The position numbers were made by a program, and so were the translations under genes. A DNA stretch of 64,000 nt from Adiantum capillus-veneris (taxonomy: Eukaryota; Streptophyta; Polypodiopsida; Polypodiales; Pteridaceae), in contig CM043968.1 of the NCBI GenBank assembly GCA_014529385.2, positions 124,703,518-124,767,517 of the forward strand, given 5' to 3'. Positions 33,463-44,109 of this stretch are shown here, in pieces. The notes beneath the pieces were generated by a model. That model was not told where the DNA came from. It ran no database searches and worked only from the letters and a program-made list of their open reading frames with translations. How positions within the stretch are numbered: the first letter of the stretch is position 1; every line of letters starts with the position of its first letter.

Positions 33463-33650
33463 TGTTGGGGTATAGGCGCCTGTGCCTTGCCCGGTCGCCC
33501 AGAGTCTGGGCGCCCACTGACTTGTATACCTTATACATAGCATAAGTGTATAGGGGGCTGCTCACTCTTTGAGTCTCCCCACCCACATCGTGTGTGTCTC
33601 TCCTTCTCTCTCTCTCACTCTCCGTCTGTGGTGCTCCCCGATCCCCTTCA
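33463..33650 (+). repeat. Copia-2 5' LTR
   Basis: 188 bp, with a GC-rich inverted stretch (GTCGCCCAGA / TCTGGGCGCC) near the start and a CT-rich run before the end. It is followed by TGGTATCAGAGC at 33653-33664, a perfect Met-tRNA PBS. Confidence 0.92.
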
Positions 33651-33664
33651 ATTGGTATCAGAGC

Positions 33665-35387
33665 TATGGTGACCGCGGAGAGCACGACGGCTTTGAGAGC
33701 TTCGAGGCGATAGCTCGCTCGCTCTCGACGGTGGAGTTCGATCGCGGAGTTTCATGGAGAGCGATTTTAGCTTGAGGAGCATTGTCTTTGGAGCTTAGGA
33801 GCTCGGTGTGGTCAAGCTTGGTCGAGGAGGCGGTTGCGGCTTCCTTGGTGAGAGGAGCTTTTGAGCTCAGTGGAGCTCGTTAGAGAAGTGCTCGGCGGAG
33901 GAGAGCTTGACATTCGAGTGCTTGGATGCTGTTGTGGCAGAGATCTTGCGTTGGAGCTTGCATTGAGAGAACATTGAATCACACAGAGTGGAGCAGGAGC
34001 AGGAGCAGGTTCAAGACTGTGTGCAGCTCGTTTTTGCCATTTTCGGGCTCTAAAATGCAGTTTTTTGCGTAGCTTCGTCATACAGAGTCAGATCTACATG
34101 ATCCACGTATCTAGGTCAAGGTTTTGGCACGCTCTGGACGCGATGGTGATGTCTATTTGCTGAAATTATGCTTTGAATTACAGCAGGTACAACAGCAGGT
34201 TTATTTGTGCACTTTCGGGTCCCAAAAACACTGTTTTTGGTATATCTCACACACACGGAGTATTTTCTGCAGCAACCAGCAAATTCATAGGTGTACACAG
34301 GTTTTTGGATATGCATTTGTCCAGAGAGCCACTCATGCGAGAGTGAGCTATGTTGCCATGGTCTTGGCGGTTTATGTATGCCATATATGGATTTGTGTAT
34401 TTGTTTGTGGCTGAGATTATTTGAGATTTGGCTCAATTTATAGAAGAAATCTGTTGGATTTTATCCAGGTTCTCGCCATAGCTTCTACGTATCCGTAGGT
34501 TGCTCTTTGACAGTTTAGTGGTTGAGTTTACTCCCACTTTGACAGGTGATTTTCAGTCATCATTTGGTTGGAGTTTGGAGTCACTTGTGTATGCCCTTGT
34601 GTGCCGTATTTCGCATTGCGCATAGCGACAGATCTTGCAAGGTTTTGCGAAATGTTGCTATAGTTATCTGGCAGACATTTGGTCATCGATTGAAAGATAT
34701 TTTGGCAGTAATCATCACTCACATGTATGTCATTTGAGGTGCCGTTGAGTGGTACTCCGGCAAGAGCAGGTATGCTCATATGTATGACTTTGTGAGGTGA
34801 TTCTGGTCGAGTTTATTCCCGGATTGGCCATTGTGGCATATATTATTGTCTCTTTGAGGTTTACTGTTGAGATTTTGCTCCAGTTACAAAGGAGACTCTG
34901 CCAAAATTTTGTCAGATATTTATGCGCGATTGAGTCATATTGACTTATGATTTTGTGCAAGGCTTTGCACGGTTATTGGTGCAACTTTGCATCAGATTTT
35001 ACAGCCATATTTGCAGACTTTTGTTGATGCGATTCGAGCCAGTTTTGGGCTGATTCTTTATGCGCTACGGTTGGTAGTGTGGGGCTGAATTACGGACTGT
35101 TTTTTGCCATGCAAGAGGGCTGAGAATTTTGTAATTTTGGGCTGAATTTCAAGGCTGATTCGGTGAAGATTATGCACAAGGTTATGGTCGTCATGAATGC
35201 GTCTTGTAAGTAGTGCGTTTGATTGCAGTGTGATACTAGAGCAGGCGAGGCTTGTATTGACATTGCGGGAGCTCTATTTTGGAGTGTGTCTCACAGGTTT
35301 TACATTGTGTTTCTGGCCATATCGGTAGACAGTTTCCAGGTGTTGTTGGTGAGGTGGTTTTGCTTTCTAGTTTGCTACATTGTGCTC
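33665..35387 (+). other. Copia-2 leader, no gene
   Basis: About 1.7 kb between the PBS and the gag start without a coding domain. The short frames here overlap on both strands and show no similarity. A long leader is common in non-autonomous LTR elements. Confidence 0.6.
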
Positions 35388-37154
35388 ATGGCAGAGACAG
35401 GTGATCGATCAGATTGTGACCTCTCACAGATGCGCATGTTTGATGGGTCAGACTTTGCGGCATGGAGAGAGTGTATGCTTGATGCATTGACACAACGAGG
35501 GTTGCATCGACCATTGAGTGGTGATGCAGGTAGACCTTCAAACATGTCTGACGATCAGTGGCAGGAGCTAGAGGAGATGGCACTATCTACACTCTCTTTG
35601 CACCTTGCGGAATCTGTATATGCTCTTGTTATGTATGAGACTACTTCGAGAGCACTTTGGCGTAGATTACATGATATGTATGATAGATCTGAGTCATCAC
35701 GGACTCGTGTGAGACATGTACATTCACGAGCACGCCGACAGGTGACATGTTGGTATTGTGGTCATTCTGGACACGTTAGACGACGATGTTTTCGTCGTAT
35801 GCGACATCGTAGGAGACATGGCAGTTTCAGAGATGTATGTAGTGATGCCATGGACTCAGTTGCTTTGACAGTTGAGGCAGATGTAGTGTCGGAGTATACT
35901 AGTGACGGGGATGTCACTTTTACCTCGAGCTATGCACGAGATGCTATACATGTGGATAGTGCACTCCCTTCGCAGTGGTTGCTAGACGCAGATGCTATGT
36001 TTCATGTCACGCCACATCGTGCATGGTTTTGTAGCTATTCTAGCGGGATGCTTGGCAGTGTACGTTTGACCGATGGATCGGTGCATGCGATAGCAGGTGC
36101 AGGAGATGTGAGACTGTCATTACCGAGTGGTGCATCTTACTTGTTACGACATGTGCGCTATGTACCAGATTTGATAGTGAGTTTGATCTCGATTGGTCAG
36201 CTTAGAGATTGTGGATGTCAGATTTCGCTACGAGAGTGAGATTTTGTGATGCATTTGGGTTCGCTAGTGATTGCCAGAGGTGCCAGGAATGGTACAGGTT
36301 ACCCATTGCATGTGGATCACGGGAGAGACGGTGTTGTCTCTGTGATCATGCAGCCAGGTAGAGAGCGAGAGAGCAGGCGAGTCTCTTTTGCTCATGGGTT
36401 GCAGGGTACTTTGCATGGAGTGCAGAGTAGTGAGCTCGTTGTGCACATAGTTGGGGCACGACTTGAGCAGTCACACAGAGAGGTGACAGAGTCAAACATG
36501 CATGCTTTGCTAGTGACTGAGCAAAGCAGAGAGTCAGTTGTGCGAGATACTTCTATGCAGGATAGACAGGTAGAGCGGTCTTGCTCTAGTGAGTCACGAC
36601 AGGAGGAGGTTGTGCAAGAGTCTATGCATATGGAGTTAGAGCATGAGAGCTCTAGTGAGTCACAACAGATTGAGTGGTCATGTTTGCAGTGGATGATTGC
36701 AGAGGAGGCTGAGATGTCAGCGATTATGCAGTCATTCCTTTCTATGCTCGATAGTGAGCATGGGGATATAGTTGTGCAAGATATGTCTTCCAGCAGACAT
36801 CTAGAGCAGCTGGTTTGCTCTGAGGTTGCACGACAGGTTGATGCGTCTTTTGCGGACAGTCAGGAGATGCATGTGGCTGACACGCCTTGTCAATCAGAGA
36901 TGCCTATTGCCAGGGATATATATGTTGATGCATGCTCCGTAGAGCTAGCAGGGCCCGCTAGCATTGCATCGGCATTCGGTGGTCTCATGTATGAGATGTT
37001 GATCTTGAGACCGGATATCGCAGCTGCAGTGGGAGCATTTGCAGTTGGGGTTGTCAGTCGTTTGTTGACTGATGATGGCATAGTGTACGAGGGAGATATG
37101 CAGGTATTGCGTACATACTTGCAGTACGTGTGCGGTACGTCTGGTGGTGTATAG
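35388..37154 (+). pseudogene. gag: Copia-2 gag, protease and RT remnant in one frame
   Basis: From ATG 35388 (MAETGDRSDCDLSQMRMFDG) one frame runs to 37154 with a single TGA at 36237. Domains: gag (to about residue 110); zinc knuckle CWYCGHSGHVRRRC; a protease-like region (WLLDADAMFHVTPHRAWF) where the active DSG reads DAD; GAG_pre-integrase-like HLGSLVIARGARNGT just after the TGA; an acidic Ser/Glu/Gln-rich stretch with repeated ESS and SRE motifs; and finally a remnant of the Copia RT end (GGLMYEMLILRPDIAAAVGA, then LRTYLQYVCGTSGGV). Integrase and the RT active site are missing. Confidence 0.8.
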
Positions 37155-37296
37155 ACTTACACGGAAGCAGGACAGCCGGATGCACACGATCACAGCTAGC
37201 CAGTGGGCATCGGTTGAGAGCGGTTTTCTCTCACCTTTTGTAGTCTTTAGACTAAGTTCCCTTGCTTAAAGGCACAGTCACCTTTAAGTAGGAGGT

Positions 37297-37486
37297 TGTT
37301 GGGGTATAGGCGCCTGTGCCTTGCTCGATCGCCCAGAGTCTGGGCGCCCACTGACTTGTATACCTTATACATAGCATAAGTGTATAGGGGGCTGCTCACT
37401 CTTTGAGTCTCCCCACCCACATCGTGTGTGTCTCTCCTTCTCTCTCTCTCTAACTCTCCGTCTGTGGTGCTCCTTGATCCCCTTCA
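37297..37486 (+). repeat. Copia-2 3' LTR
   Basis: 190 bp, preceded by a short purine run (AAGTAGGAGG) and followed by TTAGC, which pairs with TTGGC on the left. Confidence 0.92.
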
Positions 37487-37943
37487 TTAGCCGACCATGA
37501 GGAGAGATGTTTGATCCTTTGTAAAGGACTGCCCTCAATGTAAAAAACAAACACCCATGCCTCACGTAAGTTTGTTTCAAATGTCACCTATTCCTAAGTG
37601 GAGTAATTATCTGGTTACTTACTTATCGAGCCAAACATTTCCTGAGGATATGAGTAAACGCCGACAAAGAGCAATTGAAACTGAAGCAAGATACTATGCT
37701 CTTATTGGGAAGCAATTGTATCAGAGAGGTAAAGGTCAACATTTGCGTCTTTGTGCAAATGAAAACGAGTATATTCCGATTATAGAACAAGCACATGCTG
37801 GATTAGCTGGAGGTCGCTTTTCTAGTGAGACCACGGCAAGAGCAATCTTGATGGCAGGCATATGGTGGCCAACACTTTTTGCAAATGCCAAAGAATATGT
37901 TCGTAGGTGTGATGCTTGTCAACGACCAAAAATGCCAACATGA
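37487..37943 (+). pseudogene. pol: Gypsy-2: end of first and all of second integrase zinc-binding module
   Basis: Continues from 33462. PTMRRDV, a TGA, then FVKDCPQCKKQTPMPH complete the first H2C2 module. The same frame goes on through IPKWSNYLVTYL, LIGKQLYQRGKGQHLRLCAN and a second H2C2 module (EQAHAGLAGGRFSSETTARA, then RRCDACQR). A TGA at 37941 precedes the integrase core. Two successive zinc-binding modules in one pol is an uncommon layout; it is shown directly by the continuous frame. Confidence 0.85.
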
Positions 37944-37952
37944 GTAGATAGC

Positions 37953-38330
37953 ATGCCCTTAAGACCAATGATGGGGGCTAGGGCCTTCACAAAATGGGGT
38001 ATAGATTTTATTGGACCAATACAACCACCTGCTTATAGAACCCAAGCTCAATATATCATTGTAGCTATTGACTATTTGACCAAGTGGACCGAGGCTAAAG
38101 CAACTCAAAAGAATGATACCAGAACCACTGCTGCATGCTTATATGAGTATGTATTCACGAGATATGGAATGCCAAAAGAGATTGTCAGTGATCGAGGAAC
38201 TCATTTCCTCAATGAGGTAATAGAGTATTCGCTTAATGAGTTTATGGTCATCCATAACAAATCAGCTCCCTATCACCCACAAGCAAACGGACAAGCTGAG
38301 CATACGAATAAAATTCTTAGCTCGGTGTGA
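37953..38330 (+). pseudogene. pol: Gypsy-2 integrase core
   Basis: Same frame as the zinc-binding modules. D in WGIDFIGP, D in VSDRGTHFLN; the third acidic residue is E in NGQAEHTNK. The frame is lost after KILSSV, where the next stretch (ALWAYRV) is in another frame. It inserts cDNA into chromosomes in the intact family. Confidence 0.88.
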
Positions 38331-38973
38331 CTAACGTGGTTAGTTCAGGAAGGTCAGATTGGGAAATGAATCTCCATGCTGCTCTATGGGCTTATCGAGT
38401 TTCACCAAAACAACTCTAAATGCTACACCCTTTAACCTTGTTTATGATCTTGATGCCATACTGCCAATAGAATTTCTATTGCCAGCATTAAGGGTAGCAC
38501 AGAATCTTGAGTGGATTGGACATGAATTGTCACAAAGACTTGAAGATTTGGAAAAGCTAGATGAGCAAAGGCTAACTTCTATAGCTCATATCTATGCATA
38601 AAAGCGGAAACAAAAGCAGTTTTTTGATTCCCACTTAATCACAAAGATCTTCAAGAAAGGGGACTTAGTTCTAGTCTATTCCCTTAAGCAACACATTCCC
38701 AAGTTTAAGAAAAAGGAAAATGGACCATTTATCATTGAAGATGTATCTTCAAGTGGAGCAGTAAAATTATCCACCTTAGATGGTGAACCAATGGCTAATT
38801 GGATTAGTGGATGTCATTTAAAGAAATACAATTTGCCATTAACCAATGAATTGCTAGAAAGAATGCATGCAGCCAAACAAAGGAAAATCAAACGACAGCA
38901 GGTTATTGATGAATCCCAAGAGGAAGCTAGGCTTTGGGTACTCAAGCAGAAAGCTGCTCTCAAGAATCAATAG
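38331..38973 (+). pseudogene. pol: Gypsy-2 integrase C-terminal region
   Basis: After frame changes near 38335 and 38410 the frame gives TPFNLVYDLDAILPIEFLLP, then LRVAQNLEW. After a TAA it continues with KKGDLVLVYSLKQHIPKFKK, then NGPFIIEDVSSSGAVKLSTL and a basic helical tail (AAKQRKIKRQQV) to TAG 38971. This matches the long C-terminal part of plant Gypsy integrases. Confidence 0.8.
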
Positions 38974-39453
38974 ATACCGATTCCCATCAACACTTTGCAA
39001 ATAGATGATCGACAATGGAAATTACATAAAGATGCAGTTTCAACAGATGATGACTGGTTAGATGGAATGGATCTGCGCATCAAAGAACAACTCAATAATC
39101 ATAGCACCAATGCTTTGGTCGACACATGAGCTAGAGTGAATGCAGTCATTTATTCCACATACAAGAAGGCAACAAGTCAAGCATTGACGGCAAGAATAGC
39201 GACAATCAAAGGATGCAACAAGAATCCAACTCCAACATTGGGAGTAGTCAACTTGAACGTGATAGTACATGGATGTTCATGTCCTCATCAGTTTGTATGC
39301 TTGCTAGATGAACACATGAATGAGATGATGATTCTTGGAATTCCCTGGATGCGTACACACAAAGCAATACGAGATTGGGATACGAATCAACTAAAGCTAT
39401 CACCTAAAGGAGAGCAACTCATTGTTCCAATTGCACCAAGCAAGGAGGAATGA
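38974..39453 (+). pseudogene. Retropepsin-like module downstream of Gypsy-2 integrase
   Basis: In the same frame as the integrase tail, after a TAG. NALVDT then TGA (39127) then ARVNAVIYSTYKKA reads as a retropepsin whose DTG lost its Gly codon (GGA to TGA by one base). It is followed by PHQFVCLLDE, then MMILGIPWMRTHKAIRDW, matching the second half of Gypsy proteases (ILGxPWL). In Gypsy elements the protease normally precedes RT. Either this family carries a second protease after integrase, or two elements are joined here without a frame change. Confidence 0.6.
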
Positions 39454-40140
39454 AAAAGAAGCAATCAGCAGACCAATCCACGAAGTCAATCTTCTCCATC
39501 CCCTCGACAATCAAATGCTACATGTAGCATGCAAGGAGTCAGGAAAATTTGGGTACCAAAAACACAGCTTAAGGATAAACCGAATCAGATCTGGGTGCTT
39601 AAAACTTCTCCGACGAAACAAAAGAAGGTTCCAAGGGTTCGAACACAGAATTGAGCATCTCCGAGCAAGGAACCTAACATGAAAATGGTTTGGAAGAAAA
39701 AGGAGCACTTATCTTCTCCACAACCCGTGAAACCAATCAAGCAATGGCGAGTTAAGTCTCAATAGACTCCACCACACCATGCAACACCAAGCCGACCGAG
39801 CTACCAATGGAGAGAAAAAGCTCGACAACAGTCGAAAGTGCTACCAACAGCTCAAGCAATCAGAGTGCTAGAGCATCCTGATGGTACAATCAAATAGAGA
39901 GCACAAAAGCTACAAGATTTTCTCTTTGGAAGACATCAGCAGGCAAACCTTGATATCGGAAACCCTTGAGTTAATTACTCAAGACCCACCTCTTGCACAA
40001 CATATTGGTTTGACTTGCATTGATCTTCATATCATGGTAGAGCCAACCAGGGCTATACATAGATATTGTTGTTCAACCCATGCACACAGTCGTCCTGGAG
40101 TACGCCATGTAGGAGGGGTGGAAGGGCACTAAGTACTAAG
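39454..40140 (+). pseudogene. Decayed tail with W-V-P-K motifs
   Basis: In one frame about 39540-39630 reads IWVPKTQLKDKPNQIWVLKT, two copies of a W-V-(P/L)-K motif spaced about 14 residues apart, then Lys/Gln/Ser-rich text with stops. The same kind of repeats follows the protease in Element E (45900-46755). A purine-rich AGGAGGGGTGGAAGGG is at about 40110 and another, AGAGGGAGGAAAAAG, at 40160-40174, either of which might be a PPT. Confidence 0.4.
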
Positions 40141-40177
40141 TAATTAAGGGCAATATTTGAAGAGGGAGGAAAAAGTT

Positions 40178-41345
40178 TGATGTTAACCTGTGATTTTTTT
40201 AAAATACCTAATAATAACCTTATAATTTACCATAAAGGAAAAATTCATTGATAATATCTTTCCGATGAGTGTAAATAGTGTATGTACTATCAAAAAATCA
40301 TCAAAAATAGTCCTTTTTTGGGTATTTTTAATCATTTTTTATTGATAATGAGGCTTAAAAATGGAGAAATCCAACAAAAAACAATAAAGCTGTGTTTTTC
40401 AAGGGATTTTCTTAATTATTGGATATTTACTTTACTTTTTAAGAGCATTTTGCTATTTTCTTTGATTTTTTCAAATAAACAAGTCCAAATTAATAATAAA
40501 TAGCAGGGAAGCTCATATGGAAAAATAGAAGACATAATGGTGATCAGAAAGACAAGGCGGACATGCACAAAAATTTTCAATAAATCAGAAGATGGAAGCG
40601 GGAAGCCTGATTTTGCAAAATTCTTGCAGAATGAGCTACAGGAATCCGATCAGGGAAATTTTTGAGTCTAACATAGATTTCACGGCTTAGTAGAACTAAC
40701 AGGGGAATCTGGTAAAATTTGGTTCAGGAAGTCCGGGTATAGATATCCAAGGTAAGCTAAAACCACCTCATTTCCACTTGGAGCCTTTGTAAAGAGAGAT
40801 TTCGGCCTCTCTCATGCGACTTTTTCGGAGCCCACAGTTGACCATTTTCAGCGCCATCTCACACAAGACATGAGGGGTAAGTTCTTTACTCAACAATGAT
40901 CCATTTTGTACGGCCGGAAGCTAGTTTAAAGCCCTAGAAAAAACCCTAGAAATCGAAACGGTGCACGAAGACCTACGACCTAAATCTGACCATAGCGGCC
41001 TGCCAGCTTGACCAAATCGGATGGGATTTGAACCATAACATGCCCTAACATATAAGAACCTTTCTATACCATCAAATGACCATTCGACTGGGGTCAAGGA
41101 GGTCCATAGTAGAAAAGTTAGATTTTTGGCAAATGCCAGAATTTCGACCCGACTCCACAGATGGCTTGCTAATGAGGTCCATATACAATGTATATGATTG
41201 GTTTGGTGAAATCCATCAAGCAAAGCCCTCGAAAATAAAAAAAATGGCTCGAATGTTACAAAGCATCAAATTCGACATACGAGGCCAAGCTGACTCCAAA
41301 TGAGCCAGAATTATGCCAAAATTGGACAGGTTGCTTCACAACTAT
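40178..41345. other. Noncoding, possible LTR, no gene
   Basis: Starts TGATGTTAACC after a purine-rich run, so it may begin a 3' LTR of the Gypsy-2 element, but no matching copy or end was found. AT-rich to 40500, then mixed. No coding domain. Confidence 0.3.
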
Positions 41346-42312
41346 GTTACGGACAAGTCCAAAGCCTCAAAGTTGACCGACCAACCCAACAGACATAGTA
41401 GTCACTAAAAAGGATGATTTCAGAGTCGACAGAGCACAAAGTGATGCCGGCATGACCAAACTTAACCAAATTCAATTTAGGACTTGTATTAGGTGTATGA
41501 AACATGTCTAGGTCAAAATTTGTAGGTTTTGCAAAGTTTTTGTCACTGAAGTTAATAATCACGATTATTTACTTTTGCATCAGTTTTTCTTGGAAATTGT
41601 CAAATCATCTCACCTATCATGTGTACACACCAATACATGCCAAAAATCAAGTATAAGCCATGACCACCCATTACTTGTAAAATTGCCAAAAAAAAATGCA
41701 AAGAAGTCTTTGCAAGCCAAAAGTTAACTTTTCTTGATCCAATTCACCTCATATCTCATATCCAAGGTCTATACCATGCCTAGAACCAATTTGTACCAAA
41801 AAATATCAATTTTGAAAGAAAAGTTAATAATCGTGATTATTTACTTTCTGATCAAAATTGGGGAATTTTGATATTTTGCCATCATACATCCAAAGTACAT
41901 GTTGTGATAAGCCCACTAGCCAATTTTGAATCAATTTGGAGTTCAAAATCTCAAATTTCCTTTATATATACTGTTTTAGAGCCTTAAAGTCAAAATCTGG
42001 TACCATTTTCACCCTGTGCATCCAAATGAGCCCATAATTCACTCAGAGCATGTATTTGGTATATACTTCAAGCCTATAAAGCCAAGTTTACAAAAAGTTG
42101 AAAATTTTTCTCAGTTGTAAATAATCGCGATTATTTACTTTGGTTGCAAATTTTTGTTTTGACCATACAGCTTTGTTCCTTGCATGATTTTATGCATCTT
42201 TGCTTGTTCAAAAATTGATTTGAAGCAATTTGGACCAAACTGTCAGCATTTTAGTCTAAAAGGACAATCCAGAGAAAATTCCGACAAATCTGCTAACTTT
42301 GCACTCTACTCA
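41346..42312. repeat. Leader-like region with three 22-bp palindromes
   Basis: Three copies of a palindrome at 41551-41572, 41823-41844 and 42117-42138, 272 and 294 bp apart. The third is perfect: arm GTAAATAATCG followed by its reverse complement. The other two differ by one to two bases (GTTAATAATC arms). The sequence between them is noncoding and loosely repetitive. It lies just upstream of the Element H reading frame, so it is probably its leader. A likely 3' splice signal (CTCACTGAACAG) is at 42312. Confidence 0.7.
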
Positions 42313-42552
42313 CTGAACAGGAGCAAAGCAAGCAACGGAGAGGGCCAAGAAGAAGCTAAACCAAAAAGAGAAACTACAAGAACTACCCGCGTATCAACTG
42401 GACCCCGAGTCAGTCAAAGCGGCAAAGGCATCCTACCTTCCTAGAGAGCAGTTGGAAGAGCACCACACTACGGTCTTCACTGGCAGGTTCAAGAGTGAAG
42501 AGGGGCATCAGGTGGAGTTGCAACTCCTGCCCAAAGAAGTCTATGATGTAGC
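42313..42552 (+). pseudogene. Element H gag-like protein, 5' part (interrupted by Element E)
   Basis: A frame of about 79 codons: KKKLNQKEKLQELPAYQLDP ... QLLPKEVYDV, rich in Lys/Glu at the start. It stops at the Element E insertion and continues in the same frame at 54528 once the element and one target copy are left out. The preceding CAG looks like a 3' splice site, and the upstream exon or start was not found. No known domain. Confidence 0.6.
42548..42552. repeat. Target site duplication of Element E, left
   Basis: GTAGC directly before the left LTR, identical to 54523-54527. A perfect 5-bp duplication, as made by LTR-element integrases. Confidence 0.9.
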
Positions 42553-43515
42553 TGTTGGACGGGAGCGACTCACACACCCATGAAGTGCATGCAAACACTA
42601 CCTAGATCAACATAATGATCAATCGAGGACATAGATGACACGATAGGCACACGAAGGAAATCTCTTTAGCTTGTCAGGCTGAGACCATCCTACACATACA
42701 ACACTCTGGAAGGCCAACTAAACCACAATCAAGAACCTCACTGCTCTCAACTACACCACCTAGCCATATACACACATACGGAAGGTAACTCACCTAATCA
42801 TGCCAGATTCGTACGAAACCTAAGGAACACCATCCCCTCACTAGGATACACCTGTCCCTAAGCTTCTACACTCAAAACCCTCACTCTAAACCCATCTGCG
42901 GAAAATGCGCAGGATGACAACAGAATTTTGAAAGTGCCCGAAACTGAAATTTATGAGTACCTATGCGTAGCTTATGTCGCCACGATTCTATAGACTACTA
43001 GCACGCAGAAAACAGACATCGTTTAATACACTTACGGCCACAAATAGCTCGTACATGCGTTGGCGTGTGCTCTTCATCTAGCGTGGAATGATTGGCGTTG
43101 TCACGTAGCTCTCCTCGAGCCTACAGCAATGGTGCAGTCGGATCTCCAATGTGTTGAGCGAGCCGGGCGTAGCGAGAGGATAAAGCTCACGCTCACTCTC
43201 TTTCTCTCTCACACACAGTAGACGGCAGCGCTAAAGTTTTGATTCTGATAAACAGTCTTTCTTACAAAATGACCTAGGTACCTTATATACTAAGTCTCCC
43301 TTAGGTTTAACCAAAAATGGGGTTGAAAGGGAAGGGTCAAATGGCTTTGTATTTACAATCTGGAAGTGCCATTGCACCCCGGCTTCTGAAACTAGAATAA
43401 CTACTCATTACAAATGACGTTTATAGCCATAATCCGCAGCATTTCATAACTCGCAAAAGATACGACTTTGGTACGAAACTTGAGCTATGTTGTGTTGTTG
43501 ACCCAGCGGTCAACA
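42553..43515 (-). repeat. Element E 3' LTR (left copy)
   Basis: 963 bp, from TGTTGGACGGGAG to CGGTCAACA on the plus strand. A minus-strand TATA-like TATATAAGG lies at 43281-43289. Bounded by GTAGC on the left and the PPT on the right. Confidence 0.93.
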
Positions 43516-43528
43516 TTCCCCCCTTCCG
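43516..43528 (-). other. Element E polypurine tract
   Basis: CGGAAGGGGGGAA on the minus strand, directly upstream of the 3' LTR start (TGTTGACC). Confidence 0.88.
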
Positions 43529-43531
43529 CGT

Positions 43532-44109
<578 letters not shown>

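Larger units (their letters stand above)
33463..37486 (+). mobile_element. Copia-2, short non-autonomous Copia element
   Basis: LTRs 33463-33650 (188 bp) and 37297-37486 (190 bp), about 97% alike, starting TGTTGGGGTATAGG and ending CCCCTTCA. The PBS at 33653 is ATTGGTATCAGAGC-type. The flanking five bases are TTGGC and TTAGC, a near-match target duplication inside Gypsy-2. The interior is 3.6 kb: a 1.7-kb leader, then gag, protease and a small RT remnant. Integrase and the RT core are absent, so it would need proteins from another Copia. Confidence 0.9.

Noticed and set aside
34116-35222. Overlapping short frames on both strands of the Copia-2 leader.
   Set aside because: No domain or start context; they lie between the PBS and gag and look like noncoding leader.
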